From Pteria penguin (lineage: Eukaryota > Mollusca > Bivalvia > Pterioida > Pteriidae), in NCBI GenBank assembly GCA_035048485.1, contig CM068581.1, positions 59,812,393 through 59,876,392 of the forward strand: DNA of 64,000 nucleotides, in the 5' to 3' direction. The notes beneath the pieces are model-generated. The model was given only the letters and a program-made list of their open reading frames with translations. It ran no database searches and was not told the DNA's origin. Both the position numbers and the translations under genes were made by a program. Of this stretch, positions 35,001 through 43,533 are shown one piece after another (position 1 is the first letter of the stretch; each line of letters begins with the position of its first letter).

Positions 35001-37881
35001 AAAATGGTGAGTAAAATGATAGTTATATACCTCTTTAAGTTCTGTTGGAATTTCATCGGGTTCAGTAGCCGTTGTAACTGATTCTTCTCGAGCATCTGAT
35101 GATGTAACTGCAGCTGGAACCAAAATGATTCGAGATTTACTTTTCATTTTTAATTCATTTTATCAGCAATGTCTGAAATTAATGTAAACATGTTTACATA
35201 AAATAATAAATAGATGACTTATACTTACCCTCTTTCGCACAAAGTTCTAAAACACGTGATTTATTGATTGATTATTGTTTGACGTCGCTCCTCGATTATT
35301 TCACGTATATGGTGACTACATCTGCCTGATGCATTGCATAGAAATTTATACCTTTGCAACGGACCCACCCTAAGCAGTGAGGGATCTTTTACGTGCCACG
35401 CCTACATTGACACGGGACCTCGGTTTTAACTGTGTCATCCAAAAGACAGGACACCGGTGCACGAATGACGGGAGTCGAACTCGGGTCTCCCGATCAAAAG
35501 CCGAGCACTTCATCCACTGAGCTTCAAGACTTGGAAATAATAAATACATGACTTATACTTACCCTCTTTCGCACAAAGTTCTAACACACTCTCCTCTTTA
35601 ATTCCAACAGAAAACAAAGGGTGTGATTCATTTGTAACTTTCAGATTTGACACCTGCCAGAAGACAAGTAGAACATACCAATTAGATAAAGTAACGCAAG
35701 ACCGAGACGTTTTATGAAATTCAAAATGTACGCTTGATTATAAAGACATCCTTGATTTGGCTTTATTATCAACTGAGGTTAATAAATCACATGGGAATAG
35801 CACATAACCAACTTTTTAACGGGACAGTACGTTTTACAATGCTCTCTTTTCCAAAACTCTAAACACTATACGATTTGTGTTTCACTGAGAATAAAAATCC
35901 ACAGGTTATTAAATTACCGGATAATAACCAATGTCGACTTGATCGAGTAGTTAGAAACGAATATGGGATAAAAACTTCAATGTATTTGTGAAACGCTGAT
36001 GCTCCGGACTGCACTAATACTAAGAAATAATTTGAAAAAAATCTCCTCTACAATGACGTAACTGTGTGTACAAAATCAGCCTATTATGGCACATGGCCGT
36101 AGTGCACAGGAGGAACGGTCTTTTTTCCGGGTCCTTGTGTGAACATTGTATATTTGAAATTGCCGGGATCGAGACATATTGCAAATTTTTGCTTGCACCA
36201 TTGACCAGTATGTAAATCAACTGCTGTGACAATCTCTAGCAGAAGGCGTTACTTTAAACTTCGCTTTTAAAAAATTCAGAATGATCTGCAGAAAAATTAA
36301 GAGTAATGTGGCATCCTCTGTTAGACATTGCAGCGTCCGACTCGCTCTCATTAATAAATTCGTCGCATCGCGGATTATTCTCCCTTATCTTTTAGAAGGT
36401 TTAACAGACGTTATTAATGCTTATTAAAAACATTTTGTAGATTTGAGCTTGGAAGGAAAGATATAGCGAAATGCCAATGTCGCAAAGGAAGCCTTCTCCA
36501 TTCTGAACCCCCCCCCCCCCCCCACACACACACACACACACTTCATTTGAAAATGCTTCTTACGGGCCTGTAGTACACGGCCTACAGTAGCGTTCATGGA
36601 ATATGACCAGCACCGTCCTTTGTATACTCCATCAGTAGAACGATATTGAAATATTTTCGAGTGAATATACATGCAGTAGAACAAACCTTGACAAAATGGT
36701 CGGAATTCCGCAGGCCTTCTTGTGACTCGAGTATATCCTTAATGTTATTAGTAGTACTAGTATTCTGAATGGGTACAGGAACACAACGGCCATCGGGTAG
36801 CTTGACGTATACAGTTATGTCCTTAGGGAAAATCACCTTCCAAAAAAAAAACCCGAAAAAATTAATAGCTGATCCTAGATTTATGACTAAGTAACAATAG
36901 AATCATCGTGTTATCCACGGTTTTTCACTCCATTTCTTGTGATGAACAAGAGAAGAAGTAAAAGCCGTGGGTATCTCATGATGTATTAGAATCGTCAGTC
37001 TGCATAAGAAAATTAGTTTTTGCAAAATTGACAAGACTTCGACGTGCGTTTCTCTTACAGTTACAGAAAATATGCTAATTAAACATGCTTTATAAAAGTA
37101 GACCACGTATATCACGTCAGCTCAATTAATACATGTAATTTAAATTCTATTAAAGCAATTGAAAGGTGATGGTAATATAAAACGATTTTTGACAAAATAA
37201 GAAGGGGAGACTACGCCCTTGGCGTGTTCTCTAACACACTACTTCACTGTGCCTACCCAGAGGATTTTTTTCTTTATGAGAGTGGTAGTTCAGCTCAAAT
37301 GAGAGGTCTTAATTAATTGTGTACGTCAAATATTGACATATACAAATAGACTGTATTGACAACTATAGTCATGTTATGTATCTAGACATTTAAAACTTCA
37401 ATGCAATTTTATAAATACTGTTCTATATTGAAAGCAGGAATATAGGGGGTAGACTAAGTGTTTTGAGCATTGTCTATTAAAGTGGCAAAGTAAATTTTAA
37501 TGCTACATCATCTTAGAAGTCAGCAAAACTTGATCCCCCCCCCCCTTTCCTTGTCTAGCTTTCTAAGCCAAAGGCGTCAACAAGCAAATAAATTGAATGT
37601 AGATCTACAGAAGTCTGTCGAATGTAATATATTATGTCGATAAAGATTATTCTTACCTCTCCTTTAAGAATGGTTTCAGGCCGCACTCCGTACTGACACA
37701 CTGTTTTATTATTATCTAGTATTTTACCCTGATACTTCAGAATGACTCTTTCAGCAGGCACATTTTCTTCTGATGCTACATGTTTACATATCTCAGAGAT
37801 TTGTTTGTATTTAGCAAGCTGTATGGACGAGGTACGTCCGCTTGGAAGTTTTACATAAACATCGATAAGCGACATTTTCAT
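25933..37881 (-). CDS. Ubl-Ubl-vWA protein with C-terminal CaaX box (12 exons, 499 codons)
   Basis: I assembled this by reading the minus strand; all 12 exons join in matching phase through GT/AG introns to one 499-codon frame from ATG at 37881 to TAA at 25935-25933. Order: Ubl 1 (residues ~5-75, with VILKYQGKIL as in ubiquitin's LIFAGKQL), Ubl 2 (~82-155), an acidic linker, a vWA domain (~194-377) with MIDAS residues DTTGSMS at 202-208, TGGGDTPE at 273-280 and GDCEPH at 306-311, a charged helical stretch (~385-430), a Trp-rich segment (~437-463), and a tail RKKSKVK followed by CSIM, a canonical CaaX box. Neither Ubl ends in Gly-Gly, so neither looks conjugatable. vWA domains bind ligands through a metal at the MIDAS; CaaX predicts farnesylation and membrane attachment. 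I do not recognise a named family with this order; function is unknown. Confidence 0.88.
26770..26884 (-). CDS. Ubl-vWA gene exon 11
   Basis: 38 codons plus one base between 'attcttag|' and '|gtaaaa'. It encodes a Trp-rich segment (VAEAWWDT, NDKWIRWNRK). Phase fits both neighbours, and the frame is open only in this reading. Confidence 0.82.
27453..27599. repeat. 56-bp-arm hairpin with 35-bp loop
   Basis: Arms 27453-27508 and 27544-27599 are inverted copies with two or three mismatches (core 'gataactttgaaacgg'). The loop is itself palindromic (tataaaata / tattttata). It lies in the intron between exons 10 and 11 of the Ubl-vWA gene. No target duplication is evident. Confidence 0.9.
27767..28470. 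repeat. Direct duplication of a ~190-bp segment
   Basis: 27767-27955 and 28268-28465 are diverged direct copies; both carry 'gaagtcttaaa', 'cataattatgatca', 'tatcaattaacta' and 'acttttctgcattgaaat'. The spacing is about 501 bp. Probably two copies of one dispersed element; the second runs on into the element end at 28812. Confidence 0.75.
28590..28812 (+). mobile_element. 3' part of a dispersed molluscan repeat with terminal hairpin
   Basis: 'caaagtttgatccaaatctcc', a GAC-rich tract 'acggacggacgacgacagac', then an inverted pair 'agctcacttgagcc'/'ggctcaggtgagct' at 28783-28812. The GAC tract plus 'gctca' hairpin is a recurring end of dispersed repeats in bivalve genomes as I recall. No ORF; intronic. 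Confidence 0.65.
28860..29070. repeat. Degenerate ~45-bp repeats
   Basis: Loose copies of a block with 'tcaatggtaagtcgatgtcc' and 'atgtataca'. Diverged and low-confidence. Confidence 0.4.
29148..29428 (+). mobile_element. tRNA-derived SINE (family A), full length
   Basis: A tRNA-related head with A-box 'tggcccagtgaatgagg' and B-box 'gggttcgattcccgc', then the body 'cgtggcacgtaaaagatccc', and the tail 'gtgacgtaaaaca..caaatcaa'. The flanking 10-bp target duplication atctatacat is at 29138-29147 and 29429-29438. Inserted in intron 10 of the Ubl-vWA gene, opposite strand. Confidence 0.9.
29669..29826 (-). CDS. Ubl-vWA gene exon 10: post-vWA helical segment
   Basis: Two bases plus 52 codons between 'attatttcag|' and '|gtacat'. 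Encodes VCYNEAAPEQLEAFTEEL and onward, a charged, probably helical region ending in a lysine/glutamate-rich run. The split Val codon joins exon 9. Confidence 0.85.
30250..30985. repeat. 25-bp minisatellite interrupted by a SINE
   Basis: Unit of about 25 bp ('catagtgatgttacatctca' plus 'tgcat') before 30338 and after 30611. In the right half, a ~65-bp higher-order block ('cgtgcgccacagtgatttt..cctcatgtgttgcctcatg') occurs twice. The array ends about 35 bp from the donor of exon 9. Confidence 0.85.
30338..30611 (+). mobile_element. tRNA-derived SINE (family A), full length
   Basis: The best-preserved copy in the window: head 'gccggtgtggcctagtgg', B-box 'gggttcgactcccgc', body 'cacgtaaaagatccc', tail 'gtgacgtaaaacaataatcaa'. 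The flanking 'tcatagtgatgtt' at 30325-30337 and 30612-30624 looks like a target duplication, although it is also the host minisatellite unit. Confidence 0.9.
31021..31150 (-). CDS. Ubl-vWA gene exon 9: end of vWA domain
   Basis: 43 codons plus one base between 'ttgttctag|' and '|gtaatg'. Encodes IYGVFCGKN, AYNFYEEIAEQTGGCVLNL and LVTEMFLG: the last strand and helix of a vWA fold (Y-x-V-F-C strand, AEQTGG turn). Confidence 0.87.
31375..32160. repeat. 53-bp tandem repeat built from a mariner terminal repeat (about 15 copies)
   Basis: The unit 'ctacgggggctgattgatat' plus 'gttgtgagccttgtattgtt' plus 'atggctaagtcga' (53 bp) starts every 53 bp from 31393 to 32135. The portion 'cgagggctgattgatatg' is the outer end of the mariner element's left inverted repeat, so the array is an expansion of that transposon end. 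Confidence 0.92.
31387..32993 (+). mobile_element. Degraded mariner element with TA target duplication
   Basis: The left inverted repeat starts at 31389 (cgagggctgattgatatg), and the right one ends at 32991 and matches in inverse orientation over about 27 bp with three mismatches. TA flanks both ends (31387-31388, 32992-32993). Between them lie the 15-fold amplified left end and the C-terminal half of a mariner transposase. Inserted in intron 8 of the Ubl-vWA gene, opposite strand. Without the extra repeats the element would be about 860 bp, so the N-terminal half of the transposase is deleted. Confidence 0.9.
32247..32838 (+). pseudogene. Mariner transposase, C-terminal half, frameshifted
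   Basis: Conceptual pieces match mariner transposases: FVTMDEMCVHHF (first catalytic Asp), GKVMASVFWDTD, LFHEDNVPAHKS (second Asp) and YLPDLAPLDFHLFPKMK (third Asp, with 34 residues between, the D34D spacing). The first piece is in a different frame from the next two, and a stop near 32593 separates those two. The DNA-binding N-terminal half is absent. Not functional. Confidence 0.9.
33243..33407 (-). CDS. Ubl-vWA gene exon 8: vWA core with third MIDAS motif
   Basis: 55 codons, phase 0 both ends, between 'cgattcag|' and '|gtaaat'. Encodes CYELVLSRAHTLDW, KALVVIGDCEPHPP and WWTEASVLSGMEIK. The Asp of GDCEPH is in the position of the third MIDAS ligand after a hydrophobic strand. Confidence 0.88.
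33747..33947 (-). CDS. Ubl-vWA gene exon 7: vWA core, second MIDAS motif
   Basis: 67 codons, phase 0 both ends, between 'ttaatacag|' and '|gtaaat'. Encodes VRTNLQETCRRLIRDIPN, IRIGIMAHGDYCD and STGGGDTPE. The TGGGDxPE motif follows the metal site in several extracellular and intracellular vWA families (hemicentin-like). Confidence 0.88.
34195..34243. repeat. (CA)n microsatellite
   Basis: About 48 bases of CA repeats with single TA interruptions, in intron 6 of the Ubl-vWA gene. Confidence 0.93.
34308..34400 (-). CDS. Ubl-vWA gene exon 6: first MIDAS motif
   Basis: 31 codons, phase 0, between 'gaaatttcag|' and '|gtgagt'. Encodes NVEVVFSFDTTGSMSQYLK: a hydrophobic strand followed by D-x-T-G-S-M-S, the metal-binding start of a vWA domain with Asp, Ser and Ser ligands all present. 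Confidence 0.9.
34709..34711 (-). CDS. Candidate 3-nt microexon (exon 5)
   Basis: On the minus strand 'attttttctttacag' is followed by ATG and then 'gtaagtat': a strong acceptor and an ideal donor separated by three bases. It lies between exons 4 and 6, both phase 0, so inclusion adds one Met without changing frame. Splicing is not shown by sequence alone. Confidence 0.5.
35031..35107 (-). CDS. Ubl-vWA gene exon 4: linker
   Basis: Two bases plus 25 codons between 'gctgcag|' and '|gtatat'. Encodes VTSSDAREESVTT and EPDEIPTELKE, an acidic, probably disordered linker between the Ubl pair and the vWA domain. The split Val codon (G + TT) joins exon 3. Confidence 0.83.
35201..35584. other. 50-bp direct duplication flanking a SINE, copying a splice donor
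   Basis: 35201-35250 and 35535-35584 match at 49 of 50 positions and bracket the SINE exactly. The duplicated block holds the last ~22 coding bases of exon 3, its donor (gtaagt on minus) and ~28 bases of intron. It is a target-site duplication, far longer than the usual 5-20 bp. Confidence 0.85.
35251..35534 (-). mobile_element. tRNA-derived SINE (family A), minus orientation
   Basis: Reverse complement shows the head 'ctcagtggatgaagtgctcgg', a B-box-like 'gagttcgactcccg', the body 'cacgtaaaagatccc' and a shortened tail 'caataatcaatcaataa'. It lies at the 3' edge of exon 3 of the Ubl-vWA gene in the same transcriptional direction, between the two copies of the 50-bp duplication. Confidence 0.9.
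35563..35653 (-). CDS. Ubl-vWA gene exon 3: end of Ubl 2
   Basis: 30 codons plus one base between 'cttctggcag|' and '|gtaagt'. Encodes VSNLKVTNESHPLF and GIKEESVLELCAKE, the last strands of the second ubiquitin-like fold. Its donor has a second copy at 35228-35227 past the SINE; use of that copy would splice in the SINE. Confidence 0.83.
36508..36541. repeat. Poly-C plus (CA)n tract
   Basis: 16 C followed by about nine CA units. Length is prone to sequencing error. Confidence 0.92.
36687..36836 (-). CDS. Ubl-vWA gene exon 2: second ubiquitin-like domain
   Basis: 50 codons, phase 0 both ends, between 'tttttggaag|' and '|gtttgt'. Encodes DITVYVKLPDGRCVPVPIQ, a beta hairpin parallel to the start of Ubl 1 (IDVYVKLPSGRTSSIQL), then a helix (NNIKDILESQEGL). 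The two Ubls probably arose by duplication. Confidence 0.85.
37657..37881 (-). CDS. Ubl-vWA gene exon 1: start codon and first ubiquitin-like domain
   Basis: 75 codons from ATG at 37881 to the donor '|gtaaga'. The whole beta-grasp fold is in this exon: VYVKLPSGRTSSIQL hairpin, helix EICKHVASEENV, then VPAERVILKYQGKILDNNKT aligned with ubiquitin's [20 protein letters not shown], and YGVRPETIL. The Ile44-patch region is hydrophobic (VILKY). There is no C-terminal Gly-Gly. A second ATG two codons in (MKM) is an alternative start. Confidence 0.9.
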
Positions 37882-37889
37882 TGACTATC

Positions 37890-38900
37890 ACTTCATAGTC
37901 GGATTTGGATTTAATATATAGCAACGTTCCCCCTTTTTCTAAAAATATCCAGCCAATGGCAAGCGTGTTCTATATTAAGATATCTAAATATATAAATGTT
38001 TGCAACTCTTAACCGCATCGTAACGTCAGGAAAGATAACCGTTGTAGTTTAACCGGTAGTAAACTTACCGTCCTCATCTATCTTCCCCTACAATAAATAA
38101 CACAACAAAGCAAATATAAATTTGCCGACAAGCACAAGAGACGTGAGGGGAGTCGCAATTACTAAAATTTTACCATGTTCACATATATATATATATATAT
38201 ATGCAATAAATATATGTCCTCAAACATTCACTACATAAACGACGAAACATGAAATAATCTGGTATGTATTCAAACGATACAAAAACGAACCACGGAGGGG
38301 GAAACCAGATGTAAAAAAAACCCTTGTTTTCAAAGGAATAAAATGATCTGGAAACCTGGGAAGTTATATAACTAAACCTGCCTACTAGATATTTGCTATG
38401 TAATGCTCAAATAATTACTAAAAAAAGGAAGACTATAATATTAATATATATTCGATATAAAAATTTGGTGTTTCTAGTTTGGAGAACGGGCTAGAACTGA
38501 CCAGCACACTGGTTAAACAATTCATGTCACATGACATTCCAGATGTTAACATCTGATTGGACAACGAAATATATACTAGTACCATATATAGTACGACATA
38601 TTAAAGACAAGGGCGGATTTAGGGGGGGGTCCCCCGGGTTTCCAGGGGTTTTTTTTTTCTTTTTTTTCACCTTTTCCTTTCGACGAAGGTCAATTCATGA
38701 CTCGAATTTTTGTCCGATCATATTCTATTTTAATGTTTTGAACAATCTTCTGTTATCTTTCGGAGTTTTTTCATACCTTCACGTGCTTGTGCACTACTAG
38801 ACTGGAGTTACCTGCTCTTTCTTGTTATCGCTGCGTGAAGATCTAGACTTGGGAATAGAAAGGAACCCTACTAATACCCCGGACATATATGCCATAGATT
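37890..38900. other. Upstream region of the Ubl-vWA gene
   Basis: Would hold the promoter and 5' UTR. On the minus strand 'attggctgg' (inverted CCAAT) lies near 37951 and AT-rich 'tatatttagatat' near 37985; both are weak evidence. A short G/C-run element fragment 'ggggggggtcccccgggtttcc' is near 38621 followed by poly-T. Confidence 0.4.
38183..38202. repeat. (AT)n microsatellite
   Basis: About 20 bases of alternating AT. Confidence 0.9.
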
Positions 38901-38929
38901 AGCCGCAAACAACATGCTTTACTTGGAAG

Positions 38930-39900
38930 CGGTATGCAAGGGAGAAATGGACTTTCCCCAATAATAACCACCAATATGTGGATGACTTTTGCAATTCCTA
39001 GAATCTTACACGGCATTGGGCTGTTAAACTATAGGAAAAATGACCTTGAGAGTAAAAAAAATTCCAAAGACAAACTCTGTGACAAATGCAGACCTTGCCT
39101 ATTACAGTTACTCCACTAGTTGGGGTCTTACAAATAGAAGGACAGATTGACATACGCATCCTCAATACCTTCCTTAATATTGCAAAGAACGCACAATCTA
39201 TAGAACATATTATTGCTATCAGACAGTTGGCAGTCATGGGTCCGGATAGCCACAGTTAAACACACATTCCAGAAGTATGACCTCCCTGACCCCAATTATT
39301 TCTTTGAGAATATTAGAAGTGACACGTCAAAAAATCAATGGAAATTTAAAATAAAGTCAGCCGTACATAGTGCGTGGTATGCCCTGAGTCTGCCATGGCA
39401 GGAAAGACTACCTTAATAGCTTTCATCCAGATTCAAGATAACTCTACTTAAGTTGCACATTTTGGTATGGAAAAGCGCTCTCCATTCTCCAAAAGCCTCA
39501 GAAAAGGCCGCAGTTAAGGTTCAAGTTATGACAAATGTATATCGTCTTCAACATAATAGAAGTAAATTTAACCAGTATATAGTAGACCCTACGTGTCTTT
39601 AATGTAAACAGGGCCCTGAAGACAGAGAGCATTTCATTTTACACTGTGTTAAACTATCCAATATTAGAAGAAAGTACATGGCAGTCATACAATGTATGCT
39701 TGCCGAAAAAGTAGGCCCAGTGCAGGCCAGGGAATTTCTAGACAATTAGGGTTTAGCATCACAACTAATAATCGACTGCACGTCGTCAAAATTGGGAGGA
39801 GGGGATGATGTTCTTCTCAGCATTGAGATAATGCCACGTGAAAAGGCTCTGCGGGCAATGCACTATATCCTATATCTTTAACGAATTGTTGAAACTTTGT
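38930..39900 (+). pseudogene. Decayed 3' end of a non-LTR retrotransposon ORF2
   Basis: Pieces in more than one frame resemble the C-terminal region of animal LINE-type ORF2 proteins: AKNAQSIEHIIAIRQLAVMG, KYDLPDPNYFFENI, WKFKIKSAVHSAWY, YRLQHNRSKFNQY and a degenerate zinc-finger-like CKQGPEDREHFILHC near 39600-39650. Stops and frameshifts make it inactive. No 5' end and no reverse transcriptase core were seen. Confidence 0.7.
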
Positions 39901-39975
39901 GAAATAACTGTAATAACCGGACACGGTTTTATCACTTTTAGACTGCATTATGGAAATAGGCATCTTCTTCGCAAA

Positions 39976-40622
39976 GTCGGCGGGGTGCTCTTAAATGCCG
40001 AACTCTAGCTTTTGGGGGTTAAAAGGGGAATTGCTGGTATGTGAGTATATTTTGTAGTTAGTGTTTATCATATATACCCAAACTGCACTTTTTCTTGTAA
40101 CTTTGACGCTTACTTTTGAAATTATTGACGGAAAACTATACCAAACTCTAATATCGCCGCCATCGACATCCGCGTTGAACTTCGAACACGAGGAACGGAT
40201 TCTTTTGACAGTTTATCGTTGTTTCTTAATTGATTTAAATCTGGAAATGACATGTTTTGAATGAATATGAATGTTTTCTATTTTAAAACAGAGGTAGTTA
40301 GCCGTTTGCTAATGGAAATAGCACAACGTTTGCAGCTCTTGCCACGTGGAGGCCACCTCTATAAGAGCCAAGTTGAACAAACAAACAAAAAGAAAGAAAC
40401 AACCAAACAGATAAAATAGAGAGAGAGAAAGAGAGAGTGATATTAGAGTTCGGTATAATTTTCCGTCAATAGTATCAAAAGTAAGCGTCAAATTTACAAG
40501 AATAAGTGCAATCTGGGTATAAATGATAAATACTAATTACAAAATTCACTCACATACCAACAATTCCCCTTTTAACCCCCAAAAACTAGAATTCGGCATT
40601 TAGGAGCACCGAATTCGGCGAC
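39976..40622. repeat. Inverted repeat with ~180-bp arms
   Basis: 39976-40155 and 40439-40622 are diverged inverted copies; shared words include 'gggggttaaaaggggaatt', 'ggtatgtgagt', 'gacgcttacttttga' and 'aactctaatatc'. The loop is ~283 bp and includes an AG-rich run. The 5' part of each arm contains 'aaatgccgaa'. It could be a foldback element or the two ends of one MITE. Confidence 0.82.
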
Positions 40623-41285
40623 CCGGGGCATACTTAATCCGACTCCGCCACCTGCTATATAATCTCGATATTTTGCTTTAAGCTTTAATAATAAATAATA
40701 ATAAAAATACGTTCTCAAAAACAAAAATCAAAACGTATAACGATCATGTCAAAATCCAGGGGGCGTTTACTAAAAATACCCATTGATATTTTCCCACATA
40801 TAATGAAATTCTTTTAAGGCAATGTATTGATATCACGTATATTCTTGCTATATGCATGATTCAAAGGCAAGAATGGTGCAGATTGCTATCATGGAATGAT
40901 AAATGTTGCTTTGCTTTATCATTTCGCTTTATCAATATAACTGGAAGGAGATGCTAACCAATTATTCCCGATTCCCCATGAAAACGAAAAAGCGTCAATA
41001 CCAGATGAACCCGGACACCAAATTTTTTATTAAAATTTCTTGCATTCTGTGTTATGAGTAGCAAATAAATCTACATCGTGAAGTTCAGAACGCCGAAACC
41101 TTTCTGTAAAACGTAAAAAACATTGTCATTTACTCACCAGTTATCTTTATCCGCAATTCTACTTAGCGAATCGGCTAATTGATTTAATCGTCTAGGTATC
41201 CACCGATAATGTATTGTTACTGTGGGCCGGCACTAGCCCGCCCATCCTTTGTTATAAGTTTGGGAAAATTGCATGCGTTTCTGTG
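40623..41285. other. Intergenic, no gene recognised
   Basis: AT-rich, no convincing ORF and no repeat identified. Confidence 0.5.
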
Positions 41286-41289
41286 GTAC

Positions 41290-41500
41290 AGTAAGGCCAC
41301 CCCCCCCCCCCCCCCCCAGAATTTTGCACCAATGATAAAATTAGGAATAAGCAGGCGCGGATCCAGAACTTCATGTGCCGGAGGGGGGGGGGGGACCTCA
41401 CAATTGAGGCCCGAACGGCCGAATGGGGAGAGTATGGGATGGGTCCCATAGGTGGGTGTGGGGACCTCCCCCGAGAAAATTTTGCAAAAATGAGGCAATC
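41290..41500. repeat. Poly-C/poly-G element ends
   Basis: A run of 20 C near 41300, then 'gcgcggatccagaa' and 12 or more G near 41383, and later 'gacctcccccgagaaaattttgc'. The word 'agaattttgc' beside the C-run and 'gaaaattttgc' beside the later C-run repeat. This resembles dispersed G-run elements with a 'cggatccag' start; a related piece is near 38610. Confidence 0.5.
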
Positions 41501-41683
41501 TGGCGCTCTTTTGCCTTCTTCATCAACATTTTCTTGACTACAAATATTTCGTAAAAACTCTGAAATCGGAAGAAGGGGGACATGGGATGGAAGTTGTGAA
41601 AACGGGAACAGGAACACTTCAAGTCGCCCTCTTAAAAAGGTGTTCAACAAGGTGGCTTTTATACCCTTTGTTATAAGCATGAA

Positions 41684-41852
41684 GGGGCAGCCTTCGTGTA
41701 GTGGTTAAGCGCTTTGCTTGTGGCTCCAACGATCCGGGTTCGATTCCCGGGTTGTGCCACTATGTTTAAGAGGTTGTTAACCTCCTGCTTCCATGTCGCG
41801 ATATAACTGAAATATTGTTGAAAGCGACGTAAAACACCAATCAACCAAACCA
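41684..41852 (+). mobile_element. tRNA-derived SINE (family B) in the first satellite copy
   Basis: The head 'cagccttcgtgtagtggtta' has a clean A-box, and the T-arm 'ccgggttcgattcccgg' is perfectly paired. The tail 'gcgacgtaaaacaccaatcaa' resembles the tail of family A. The 11-bp target duplication ataagcatgaa is at 41673-41683 and 41853-41863. The head differs from family A. Confidence 0.9.
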
Positions 41853-42821
41853 ATAAGCATGAACACCATGTCAAAGAAAATTAGGTCAATTAAGAACCCC
41901 TAAAAGATCATCTTTACATACATATATCCTCCCATGAGTTGGTTTATTGTTTTCTTTTAAACTTACAGAATATACTTATCAGGTAAATATTAAAACGAAA
42001 CTTTCACGTATAATTAAAATTTTTATACTAGAGAAGTATCGGAACTTATGCCCGCGATGTATGGCGCTGTGATCTCTTACGTAATGCACAAAACTAGTGC
42101 CACCATCATACAAGTAACATGATCATGTTCTATCAATGAAACATTCTACGATAATCTACATTACTTTAATCCTTTGAACCCAGTGTCCGCACTTCCTCTC
42201 TTACTTATACTTTGCATCAATGATAACAATTCAACGTTGATATCCCTGAAGTCCCAACTTATTGTGGAGTATGTAGTGTGCATGGTATATCATTCAAAAG
42301 ATTTTACGATATTTATGATACATACAAGTTATCCTGATTCACAGGCAAAGGCCATCTATCCATGTATTTAAACACATATATAGCAGAATCGCATACCCTC
42401 TGAAGACAGTCCCCCCCCCCTCCCCACTTTTCGGGTCTTATTGCGAGGTTATCAAAGCTGCACGAGGCTTTATTTCGTGTCAGTTAGTTTTGTTACAAGA
42501 GTCTTAATTTATCTAGGATACAATGTGTAAAACTATCGTGGAAATATCACAACATATACGTGTATCAACCCCATGTCTCTGGGCCCTATGTAACTTTCAT
42601 ATCGTATTAGAGTGAATACTTGACTGTAAACTCTAATTTCGAGTTGATTTGTTTTGTAATATTCTCTACGTCCGGCACGCTGATAAGTGATAGACTAATA
42701 ATTGATTAATCGCATCTTGACCGTTACGGTGTCATTTCATGGTTCATTGCTCCTTGAAACTAGGAGAATAGCAAAAAGACGGTGAAATAAATGATTTGTA
42801 ATGCGTATCTACTGAATAATG

Positions 42822-42897
42822 CGGATGGGTGGGGAATAGTAGCACGAAGGTAGAGCGATTGCTTTGCATTTCAGCGCTGAAACCAGGATTTAGGACA
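42822..42897 (+). other. tRNA-Ala-like relic inside the satellite unit
   Basis: 'tagcacgaaggtagagcg' resembles a tRNA A-box region, followed by 'attgctttgcat', like the anticodon arm of tRNA-Ala(UGC), and a weak B-box ('aaccaggatttagg'). Stems are poorly paired. It recurs in each satellite copy. Probably an old tRNA or SINE head captured in the unit, not a working gene. Confidence 0.35.
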
Positions 42898-43533
42898 TGT
42901 GATCGGTGAATCTTTTAATCAACTACTTCTAATAATACGCTAATTCACACCTGGATAACGGTGATTCTGCAGGAAATGTTTTGGTCGTATAATCATTAAG
43001 ACCCAGATTAAGATCGTCTTCTGATTGGACGAATCTGATTAGGCATGATCACGTGGTCAGCCAAGATCAAAGACGAGTCCAGATTTCACACAGGGATGCC
43101 GAAAGACAGCAAACATTCGTACTATGATCAATAATAAATGTTTGATGTTCAAATTTTAATATGTGACTGAAGTAAGAAATTCAACAGATATCAAAAATAA
43201 ACGTAGTATCCTTACATTAGATTGATGATTCGCGCCAAAGATGCATGCCGTCTAGGACCCCTATAGGTCAATAATGGCCGAAATTTTGAACTGTTGCACA
43301 GGGAAAAATCAACGCTTTACTGCTTATACTATGATAAAAGGCGTGCCGATTTGAGAAAGTTGAGTGATATTTGAATAAATGGAAGTGTTGTTATGCATGG
43401 GAAGAAGGGGAACACGAGATGGTAGTTGTGAAAAGGGGAATAGAAACACGGCAAGTCGCTCTCTTAAAATGGTGTTCAACAAGGTGGCTTTTTATACCCT
43501 TTATTATACGTATGAACACCATATGAAAGAAAA

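Noticed and set aside
38531..38800. 89-codon plus-strand ORF with poly-Phe
   Set aside because: It passes through a G/C-run element fragment and a poly-T tract; it is not a gene.
41209..41680. Several overlapping ORFs on both strands
   Set aside because: They run through C/G homopolymers and element ends; low complexity and no domain.
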